This document shows, in pieces, positions 57,505-64,000 of a DNA stretch of 64,000 nucleotides. A program made the translations under genes and the position numbers. Positions within the stretch are counted from its first letter, which is position 1. Each line of letters starts with the position of its first letter. The notes under the pieces were generated by a model. The model ran no database searches. It had not been told where the DNA came from and was given only the letters and a program-made list of their open reading frames with translations. Source of the DNA: AVCC01 sp041736255 (lineage in GTDB: Bacteria; Pseudomonadota; Gammaproteobacteria; Burkholderiales; Burkholderiaceae_D); contig JBGSTZ010000156.1 of the NCBI GenBank assembly GCA_041736255.1, positions 1-64,000 of the forward strand, written 5' to 3'.

Positions 57505-59589
57505 ATGAACCAAACACTGTTAGTCGAACTGCTTACCGAAGAACTGCCGCCAAAGGCGCTTTCCAAACTGGGCGCTGCATTTGCCACCGGGATTTTCAAC
57601 GGCTTGCGCACACGCGATTTTCTCGATGCCAGTGCAGTCGCCACCACCTTTGCCTCGCCGCGCCGTCTCGCAGTCATGATCACCCAGGTGCGCGCCACTT
57701 CGCCGGACAAATCAATCCGCGAAAAAGTGCTGCCAGTAAGCGTTGCGCTCGATGCTGCTGGCCAGCCCACCGCACCACTGACCAAAAAACTGGCAGCGCT
57801 GGGTTTCCCCGACATCGGTATCGATGCACTGGAACGCGCGCCCGACGGCAAGGCAGAAAGTTTTTTCTACACGCATACCGCTCGCGGCTCGGCGCTGCAC
57901 GGCGGATTGGAGGCAACACTGGACGAAGCAATCGCCAAGTTGCCGATTCCAAAATTGATGAGCTATCAGCGCCCGGACGGCAGCACGGTGCAATTCGTGC
58001 GGCCAGTGCATAAAATCATTGCACTACACGGCAGCACGGTGGTGCCAATCACCACCCTCGGTCTGGCCGCCGGCGCGCAGACGCTCGGCCATCGTTTCCT
58101 GAGCGCAGCCGAAATCAGCATCCCGAACGCCGACAGTTATGCCGCCACGCTGGAAGCGCAAGGCAAGGTAATCGCCGATCCTGCTGCACGCAAGGAAAAA
58201 ATCCGCGCCGCGCTGCTGGACAAGGCTGGCGACGACCGGGTTTTGATGCCGGAAACTCTGTTGGAGGAAGTTGCCGCGCTGGTCGAATGGCCGGTGGTCT
58301 ACGAATGCCACTTCGAGCCGCAATTTCTGAGCGTCCCGCAAGAATGCCTGATCCTGACCATGCAGACCAACCAGAAATATTTTGCCCTGACCGATAGCCA
58401 CGGCAAGTTGCGCTCGCGTTTTTTGATCGTCTCGAATATCGAAACCAGGGACCCGCAGCACATCATCGGCGGCAACGAACGTGTAGTGCGGCCACGCCTG
58501 GCGGACGCCAAGTTCTTCTTCGAGCAAGATCAGAAAAAAACTCTGGCCGAACGTTTGCCAAGCCTCGCTAACGTGGTGTATCACAACAAACTCGGCACCC
58601 AGCTTGAGCGCACCGAACGCGTCAAAACGCTTGCCGGCCAGATTGCAGAAGCACTCGGCGCCGACGTTGCGCTGGCGCAGCGCGGCGCATTGCTGGCAAA
58701 AACCGACCTGCTGACCGACATGGTGGGTGAATTCCCAGAGCTGCAAGGCGTCATGGGCACCTACTACGCCCGTCACGACGGCGAGCACGAAGAAGTTGCG
58801 CTGGCCGCTTCCGAGCACTACCAGCCGCGCTTCGCCGGCGACGCCCTGCCCGCCACTCAGACCGGCACAGCGGTGGCGCTGGCCGACAAGCTCGAAACTC
58901 TGGTCGGCATCTGGGGCATCGGCCTGCACCCGACCGGCGACAAAGACCCGTTTGCGCTGCGCCGCCATGCGCTGGGCGTGTTGCGCATGTTGCTGGAAAA
59001 GCGCTTGCCACTATCGATTCATGCGCTACTGTCGGATAGCGCCGAACTGTTCGCTTATAACCCGCATTTCAAGGTGGCGAGCGCAGACATCACCGCCTTT
59101 TTGCTGGACCGTTTGCGCGGTTTGCTGCGCGAGCGAGGCTTTACGCCAAACGAAATCGAAGCGGTAGTTGCGCAAAATCCGGACACGCTGGACAACATCA
59201 TAGAACGCCTGGAAGCAGTGCAAGCGTTCGCCACGCTGCCACAAGCGGCGTCGCTGGCGGCAGCCAACAAGCGCATCACCAACATTCTGAAAAAAACCGA
59301 TATCGTGCCCGGCCAGGTGCAACACGGCTTGCTGACCGAAGCCGCCGAACAGACATTGCACGCCGCCATGACCGCCTTGCAGCCGCAAGTCGATAGCGCA
59401 TTTGCAACCGGCGACTTCACTCTCACCCTGACCTTGCTGGCCGACCTGCGCGACGACGTCGATGCCTTCTTCAACACGGTCATGGTGATGGCCGACGACC
59501 TGCAACTGCGCAATAACCGCATCGCACTGCTGGCCGCATTGCACGCGATGATGAACCGGGTGGCAGACATTTCGAAACTGGCGAATTAA
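57505..59589 (+). CDS. glyS: Glycyl-tRNA synthetase beta subunit
   Basis: tRNA-binding subunit partner of GlyQ. The 694 residues begin LLVELLTEELPPKAL, then have the beta-subunit core (PTAP-like segments, SYQRPDGSTVQFVRPVHKI, LEEVAALVEWPVVYECHFE) and HD-like phrases LTDMVGEFPELQGVMGTYYARHDGE, followed by an anticodon-binding C-terminal domain (VMVMADDLQLRNNRIALL). ATG 57505 is chosen because GGGAGGACGGC precedes it; an in-frame start at 57403 would overlap glyQ. Confidence 0.97.
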   Translation: MNQTLLVELLTEELPPKALSKLGAAFATGIFNGLRTRDFLDASAVATTFASPRRLAVMITQVRATSPDKSIREKVLPVSVALDAAGQPTAPLTKKLAALGFPDIGIDALERAPDGKAESFFYTHTARGSALHGGLEATLDEAIAKLPIPKLMSYQRPDGSTVQFVRPVHKIIALHGSTVVPITTLGLAAGAQTLGHRFLSAAEISIPNADSYAATLEAQGKVIADPAARKEKIRAALLDKAGDDRVLMPETLLEEVAALVEWPVVYECHFEPQFLSVPQECLILTMQTNQKYFALTDSHGKLRSRFLIVSNIETRDPQHIIGGNERVVRPRLADAKFFFEQDQKKTLAERLPSLANVVYHNKLGTQLERTERVKTLAGQIAEALGADVALAQRGALLAKTDLLTDMVGEFPELQGVMGTYYARHDGEHEEVALAASEHYQPRFAGDALPATQTGTAVALADKLETLVGIWGIGLHPTGDKDPFALRRHALGVLRMLLEKRLPLSIHALLSDSAELFAYNPHFKVASADITAFLLDRLRGLLRERGFTPNEIEAVVAQNPDTLDNIIERLEAVQAFATLPQAASLAAANKRITNILKKTDIVPGQVQHGLLTEAAEQTLHAAMTALQPQVDSAFATGDFTLTLTLLADLRDDVDAFFNTVMVMADDLQLRNNRIALLAALHAMMNRVADISKLAN

Positions 59590-59611
59590 TTAAAAGACAA
59601 ATGAAAGACAC

Positions 59612-60208
59612 ATGAAAGAGACTACGGTGAAACTGATCATCCTCGACCGCGACGGCGTCATCAATGTGGACTCCGCCAACTTCATCAAAACAGTTGACGA
59701 ATGGCAGCCGATTCCCGGCTCCCTGGAGGCGATCGCGCGCCTGAATCAGGCCGGCTACCTGGTAGTGGTATGCACCAACCAGTCCGGTATTGCGCGCGGC
59801 CTACTCACCATGAATACCTTGAATGCGATTCATCAGAAAATGCACATGGCAGCGCAGGAAGTCGGCGCTGAAATCGATGCGATTTTCTTTTGTCCGCACG
59901 CAGCCGCCGACAATTGCGATTGCCGCAAGCCGAAATCCGGCATGTTTCAGGAAATCGCCAAACGCTATGAAGTCAGTTTGAAAGGCATTCCGAACATTGG
60001 CGATTCGCTGCGCGACTTGCAAGCAGGCTTCAATTCCGGCTGCGTTTCCTATTTGGTTCTGACCGGCAAAGGCGTGAAAACCCAGCTTGATGACGGTCTG
60101 CCGCCCGACACCCTGATTTATCCGGACTTGGCGGCGGCAGTCGATGGCTTGCTGGATGCTGCCGAAGCTCTCGATAAAGACACTGCCGTAATTTCACCGC
60201 CTGCCTGA
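59612..60208 (+). CDS. gmhB: D-glycero-D-manno-heptose 1,7-bisphosphate 7-phosphatase
   Basis: HAD phosphatase of the ADP-heptose pathway for lipopolysaccharide core. The 198 residues carry the nucleophile motif LDRDGVIN (D12, D14), CTNQSGIARG, the GmhB zinc site C94-x-H96...C102-x-C104 and the loop IGDSLRDLQAG. The first six residues are probably a weak extension; VKLIILDRDG is where homologues begin. It follows glyS by 22 bp and precedes plsC, the usual order in Burkholderiales. Confidence 0.93.
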   Translation: MKETTVKLIILDRDGVINVDSANFIKTVDEWQPIPGSLEAIARLNQAGYLVVVCTNQSGIARGLLTMNTLNAIHQKMHMAAQEVGAEIDAIFFCPHAAADNCDCRKPKSGMFQEIAKRYEVSLKGIPNIGDSLRDLQAGFNSGCVSYLVLTGKGVKTQLDDGLPPDTLIYPDLAAAVDGLLDAAEALDKDTAVISPPA

Positions 60209-60233
60209 ACCCTCCCCCTTATTTGGAGATACG

Positions 60234-60977
60234 ATGTTTCGTAGCGCCACCCTGTTTTTGCGTTCACTGTTTTTTGTATTGATCCTTTTGCTAGTAACGC
60301 CAGTCTGGGCCTGCGTCTGTCTTCTGGCCGCGCCGCTACCGTATAACAAGCGCTATTACGTCACTTCGCGCTGGAATGTGTTCGCCATTTGGCTGGCAAA
60401 AGCAGTGTGCGGCATCCATTACTGCTTCAAGGGTTGGGAAAATCTGCCGGATGCGCCGGTGATCCTGATGCCCAAACACCAATCGGCCTGGGAAACGATT
60501 TTTTTGCTGTGCATGATGCCCCGCCCGCTAGTATTCGTATTCAAGAAAGAACTGTTGTACGTACCGTTTTTCGGCTGGGCGCTGGGCTTGTTGCGGATGA
60601 TTCCGATTGATCGCAAGAGCGGCAAAAATGCATTCAGACAAGTCGTTACACAAGGCAAGAAGCGTCTGGCAGATGGCCAGTGGATCATCATGTTCCCCGA
60701 AGGCACGCGCATCCCGGTTGGACAAAAAGGGCAATACAAGAGCGGCGGCTCCCGGCTGGCGATCCAGACCAAAGCGCTGGTGGTGCCAATTGCGCTCAAC
60801 TCCGGTGAATGCTGGCCAAAAAATGCATTCATTAAGCAACCCGGCACCGTCACGGTCTCGATCGGGCCGCCGATTTCGCCCGAAGGCCAAACCCCCGATA
60901 GTCTGCTGCGACAAGTGGAAGATTGGATTGAAACCGAAATGCGGGTTATCTCGCCCGAGGCTTACGCTACAAAATAA
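60234..60977 (+). CDS. plsC: 1-acyl-sn-glycerol-3-phosphate acyltransferase
   Basis: Makes phosphatidic acid in the inner membrane. The 247 residues have an N-terminal membrane helix (about 8-30), the catalytic motif with H82 and E87 in MPKHQSAWET (HX4E in place of the textbook HX4D, as is common in this group), the glycerol-phosphate-binding FPEGTRIPVG and the IKQPGTVTVSIGPPI strand. TTTGGAGATACG precedes the ATG. It is part of the glyS-gmhB-plsC cluster. Confidence 0.93.
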   Translation: MFRSATLFLRSLFFVLILLLVTPVWACVCLLAAPLPYNKRYYVTSRWNVFAIWLAKAVCGIHYCFKGWENLPDAPVILMPKHQSAWETIFLLCMMPRPLVFVFKKELLYVPFFGWALGLLRMIPIDRKSGKNAFRQVVTQGKKRLADGQWIIMFPEGTRIPVGQKGQYKSGGSRLAIQTKALVVPIALNSGECWPKNAFIKQPGTVTVSIGPPISPEGQTPDSLLRQVEDWIETEMRVISPEAYATK

Positions 60978-60997
60978 TTCCACGTGATAGCTGCGCT

Positions 60998-61765
60998 ATG
61001 CCACTTTCCAACCAGACCGTGCAGAAAATCAGCCAGCTATCCGCGCAGCGCAGCATTGCCATCGACGGCCAGTTGCTGGAATATCGATTGCGCCGCTCCC
61101 AACGCCGCTCGATCGGATTCCTGATCGACGACCTGGGATTACGCGTGAGTGCGCCAAACCGACTGCCCATAACCGCCATCGAAAATGCAATCCGCGACAA
61201 GCAGACTTGGATTATCAGCAAGCTGCAACAACGCCGCGAGCGAGCGCTGCTGCCGCAGCAAAAGCCGTTGCCGTGGAGCGACGGCAGCTTGCTGCCTTAT
61301 CTCGGCACGCACCTGACGCTACGGATATGGAATACTAAAACCGCACGCATCGACTTCGATGCGATTGCCGGTGAATTGCACCTGCATCTGCCGCCAGACA
61401 CCAGCCAACAGCAATTGCAAATCCACCTGCAACACTGGCTGCAAGTGCAAGCCAGGCGATTATTCGGCCAGCGCCTGCCGCATTACGCAGAAAAACTCGG
61501 CACCAGCTACCATTCATTCGCATTAAGCTCAGCCAAAACCCGCTGGGGCTCCTGCACCTCGCAAGGAAAAATCCGTATCAACTGGCGTTTGATGCACTTC
61601 CCTCTGACGCTGATTGACTACGTGATTGCGCATGAACTGGCGCATCTGCGTGAAATGAACCACAGCCCGCGCTTCTGGGCCACGGTGGCGTCGATTTATC
61701 CCGAATACGCAGCCGCAAGATGCCAGTTGCGCGAGCAGGCGCGGACTTTTCCGCCCCTGTTTTAG
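60998..61765 (+). CDS. YgjP-type metallopeptidase (DUF45)
   Basis: 255 residues; YgjP/WLM-type zinc protease-like domain with the metal site HELAHLREMNHSPRFW (HELAH plus a downstream His) and the preceding LSSAKTRWGSCTSQGKIRINWRL, the family's fingerprint. The N-terminal half (YRLRRSQRRSIGFLID) is the substrate-side sandwich. The role is unknown, but the family resembles SprT/Wss1 proteases that act on DNA-protein crosslinks. It starts 20 bp after plsC. The stop TAG at 61763-61765 is shared with the start of a palindromic repeat. Confidence 0.9.
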   Translation: MPLSNQTVQKISQLSAQRSIAIDGQLLEYRLRRSQRRSIGFLIDDLGLRVSAPNRLPITAIENAIRDKQTWIISKLQQRRERALLPQQKPLPWSDGSLLPYLGTHLTLRIWNTKTARIDFDAIAGELHLHLPPDTSQQQLQIHLQHWLQVQARRLFGQRLPHYAEKLGTSYHSFALSSAKTRWGSCTSQGKIRINWRLMHFPLTLIDYVIAHELAHLREMNHSPRFWATVASIYPEYAAARCQLREQARTFPPLF

Positions 61766-61828
61766 TAGGATGGGTGAAACCCATCCTGTAAGTTCGTAAG
61801 TTCAAGTGATGGGTTGCACCCATCCTAC
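61765..61828. repeat. GTAGGATGGGT palindromic repeat, 64 bp
   Basis: GTAGGATGGGTGAAACCCATC (61765-61785) and GATGGGTTGCACCCATCCTAC (61808-61828) are inverted copies with one mismatch; each end is also a hairpin by itself. The centre is a 22-base AGTTC-rich spacer. This is a common proteobacterial intergenic repeat type. It lies between two convergent gene ends and could act as a terminator. Confidence 0.75.
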
Positions 61829-61847
61829 TTACGGTGCTGCATTGACG

Positions 61848-64000
61848 TCAGCCAACTGGCAGCGCTATCCCGACATAGCGTGCAATCGCTTCCAGTAGCA
61901 CGTCCTCCTGATACGGTTTGCCAAAGTAGGCATCAACGCCCAGTTCCATCGCGTAATTGCGGTGTTTGTCAGCGGTGCGCGAGGTAATCATGATGATCGG
62001 GATATGGCGGGTACGCTCGTCACTGCGCACATTACGGGTCAGATCGAAACCATCCATGCGCGGCATTTCGATATCGACCAGCATCACGTCCGGCGTGATG
62101 GTTTGCAGTTGCTGCAGCGCATCCACGCCGTCTTTGGCCAGTACGACCTGATAACCTTCCCGCGCCAGCAGGCGCTGCGTCACCCGGCGCACTGTCAATG
62201 AATCGTCCACCACCATCACGATGCGCGGGATGCGCAAGCCTGATTCCGGCTGGGATGCCAGTTGTACAGATGGCTCGGACACGTCCGGCGCATCAAGCGG
62301 CGTCAGGCCCTGAGCCCGCTGGCCGCTCCGTGACGTACGCAATGCCAGCGCCACCGGATTCAGGATCAGCACGATTTCGCCGCTGCCAAGTACGGTAGCC
62401 CCGGCAATCCCCACCATCCGCGCCAGTTGCGGACCGATATTCTTGACCACCACTTCACGGTTGCCGAGCACCTTGTCGACATGGATTGCCACCCGGTCAT
62501 TACCGCTGCGCAGGATGATCAGTGGCGAATACTGTGAATACTGTTGCACCAACGGGATGGCCGTAGCGTCTTCCAGCAAGGCGGACAGATTGTGCAATTC
62601 CACCTGCTGGCCTTGCCAGACTATGCCGGCTTCATGGTATGCAGCAGTCAGCTCCTGGCTTTTCAGTTGCTGCACTTGCTCGACCAGCGCCGAAGGCACT
62701 GCATACGTTTTACCACCGGCCTCCAGCAAAACCACCTGCGTTACGGCCAGCGTCAGCGGCAAATGGATCGTGAAACTTGCGCCCTGCCCGGCTACCGAGC
62801 TGATCGCCACCCGTCCACCCAGCGCGGTCACTTCTTCATGCACCACGTCCATGCCGATACCGCGCCCGGCCAGTTCGGTAACTTCAGATGCGGTCGAAAG
62901 GCCGGGCTGAAAGATCAAATCCATCGCCTCGGTGTCGGAACGCGTGTCTTCCATGTTGAGCATGCCGCTGTTTCTGGCCTTGGCGCGAATCTGTTCCAAG
63001 TCGAGTCCACGGCCATCGTCGGAAAACTGGATCACGACCTCATTGCCTTCCTGTCGCACTTGCAGCAGCAATTTTCCGGCATCAACTTTACCCAAGACGA
63101 GCCGTTGCTCGCGTGCTTCAATCCCATGCACAATCGCATTGCGCAACAGATGTTCGAATGGCGCTGCCATTTTTTCCAGTACGCTGCGGTCAATCTCGAC
63201 TTCCGCACCGTTTATCTCAAGATTGACGCGCTTGCCGACTTCCTTGGCGGCTTGCCGCACGACTTGGTACAAGCGTTCGGATACGCTTGAAAATGGCACC
63301 ATGCGTACCCGCATCAAATCTTGCTGCAAGTCGCGGGTCAGGCGCGCCTGCTTGCTGAGATCAGCGCTGGCATCTTCCACCGTGCGCATCAAACTTTGCT
63401 GCACGCTGGCAACGTCGCCCACACTCTCGGCCATCATGCGCGCCAGTTCCTGCGTGCGCGTGAAGCGATCAAATTCCAGCGGATCGAATTCATGGTCGCC
63501 CGATTGCGGCATCAGCGACATGATCTGCGATTCAGCCTGCATTTCGATTTCGCGCAACTGGCTGCGCAAGCGGCTGACGTTTTCAGTCAACTCCGACAAT
63601 GCAGTGCGCATGGTGTCAATCTGGACTTCCAGCCTGGAACGCGAAATCGCAACTTCGCCAGCCTGATTTGCCAAGCGGTCGATAATGTCGGCGCGCACCC
63701 GCACTAGCGGCGCTTGCAGCGCTGCCAAAGGTGCCGCGGCGGGCTTTACAGCCGACGCATCTGCTTCCACTTCAGTGGATTCTGCCGCCGGCACTGATGC
63801 TGGAACCGGATACTGCAACTGCTCAAACAGATTCAGGACCAGATCGTGACTTGCCAGCACTGCGTCCAGCGCAAGCACGTCTGGCGTACCTGCCTGCATC
63901 AGTTGGTCGATGCGGGTTTCGATCTCATGCGCATGCTGCCCCAGCGCCATCGCGTCGGCCATACGAGCACTGCCCTTGAGCGTATGCAGCGCACGCAGCA
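61848..64000 (-). CDS. CheA-like hybrid chemotaxis kinase (ChpA/PilL type), 3' part
   Basis: Large histidine kinase of the type controlling twitching motility. The frame runs past the window edge; upstream residues LRALHTLKGSARM give a histidine phosphotransfer (HPt) site. The visible part, from N- to C-terminus, has the last HPt domain, a linker, a helical dimerisation domain with the ATPase (HLLRNAIVHGIEAREQR, IQFSDDGRGLDLEQ, GRGIGMDVVHEEV), a CheW-like domain and a receiver domain (VVDDSLTVRRV, DIEMPRMDGF, GKPY). Multiple HPts are expected upstream, outside the window. A pil/chp gene cluster probably continues there. Confidence 0.92.
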   Translation of the reverse strand, partial: LRALHTLKGSARMADAMALGQHAHEIETRIDQLMQAGTPDVLALDAVLASHDLVLNLFEQLQYPVPASVPAAESTEVEADASAVKPAAAPLAALQAPLVRVRADIIDRLANQAGEVAISRSRLEVQIDTMRTALSELTENVSRLRSQLREIEMQAESQIMSLMPQSGDHEFDPLEFDRFTRTQELARMMAESVGDVASVQQSLMRTVEDASADLSKQARLTRDLQQDLMRVRMVPFSSVSERLYQVVRQAAKEVGKRVNLEINGAEVEIDRSVLEKMAAPFEHLLRNAIVHGIEAREQRLVLGKVDAGKLLLQVRQEGNEVVIQFSDDGRGLDLEQIRAKARNSGMLNMEDTRSDTEAMDLIFQPGLSTASEVTELAGRGIGMDVVHEEVTALGGRVAISSVAGQGASFTIHLPLTLAVTQVVLLEAGGKTYAVPSALVEQVQQLKSQELTAAYHEAGIVWQGQQVELHNLSALLEDATAIPLVQQYSQYSPLIILRSGNDRVAIHVDKVLGNREVVVKNIGPQLARMVGIAGATVLGSGEIVLILNPVALALRTSRSGQRAQGLTPLDAPDVSEPSVQLASQPESGLRIPRIVMVVDDSLTVRRVTQRLLAREGYQVVLAKDGVDALQQLQTITPDVMLVDIEMPRMDGFDLTRNVRSDERTRHIPIIMITSRTADKHRNYAMELGVDAYFGKPYQEDVLLEAIARYVGIALPVG

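Noticed and set aside
58024..58968. 314-codon minus-strand frame opposite glyS
   Set aside because: Antisense shadow of a conserved synthetase gene; nothing recognisable.

Overview
The window is a 64 kb piece of a betaproteobacterial chromosome, most likely Burkholderiales and close to Oxalobacteraceae (Herminiimonas, Glaciimonas or Undibacterium-like). I infer this from the scpB-rluB-rimP-nusA-infB-rbfA-truB-typA gene order, the DUF2782-thrB-BPSS1780 block, the style of the encoded proteins and the moderate GC content. No rRNA, tRNA, CRISPR array, complete insertion sequence or prophage is visible. The xseA frame is already open at base 1, and a CheA-like hybrid kinase runs off the right end.

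Layout. 0-7.4 kb: the end of xseA, sodB, then an accessory stretch with a decayed membrane-protein gene, a coiled-coil membrane protein, a vapC remnant cut by a short palindromic element, and an intact vapBC-type toxin-antitoxin pair; then a lactate permease and a beta-hydroxyacid dehydrogenase. 7.8-11.9 kb: trhP, a YpfJ-type zinc protease, a class I amidotransferase-like hydrolase, a MAPEG protein and an S4-domain protein. 12-23 kb: on the minus strand, the translation and transcription core (scpB, rluB, rimP, nusA, infB, rbfA, truB, typA), with a clear promoter and an intrinsic terminator in the rimP leader. 23.5-31.7 kb: dusA, a glutaredoxin-like protein, several conserved hypotheticals, ompW with an FNR-type promoter, a KefB/KefC-type antiporter and an orphan ParA. 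32-40 kb: small regulators, serS, rarA, a VOC/YciI pair, a lipoprotein, a cold-shock/Excalibur fusion and a DUF2726 protein.

40.5-48.7 kb is the most coherent accessory system. A MerR-type regulator carries both cobalamin motifs of the CarH/LitR photoreceptors (W-x9-E-H and E-x-H-x-x-G). It is divergent from an eight-gene operon: FAD oxidoreductase, DUF1365, a Cfa-like methyltransferase with altered active-site residues, a chalcone-isomerase-like protein, an MFS transporter, a DUF3833 lipoprotein, an SDR and an NTF2-like protein. It looks like a light- or singlet-oxygen-responsive membrane-lipid modification module. The divergent region holds a good promoter with repeated TTGTnCAT sites, one of them over the predicted start point.

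48.8-64 kb: polA and a LOG-family gene whose start codons overlap head to head, then DUF2782, thrB, a BPSS1780-type membrane protein, lnt, glyQS, gmhB, plsC, a YgjP-type metallopeptidase and the kinase.

The most novel signal is non-coding. Five intergenic copies of a 71-72 bp AT-rich element occur at 7.6, 24.6, 29.0, 36.3 and 54.7 kb. They share an inverted TATACA-N6-TGTATT left end, a central CCGCA-N9-TGCGG hairpin and usually an ATACTCC right end. Three copies are exactly 71 bp and lie 98-131 bp upstream of a start codon in the same orientation.
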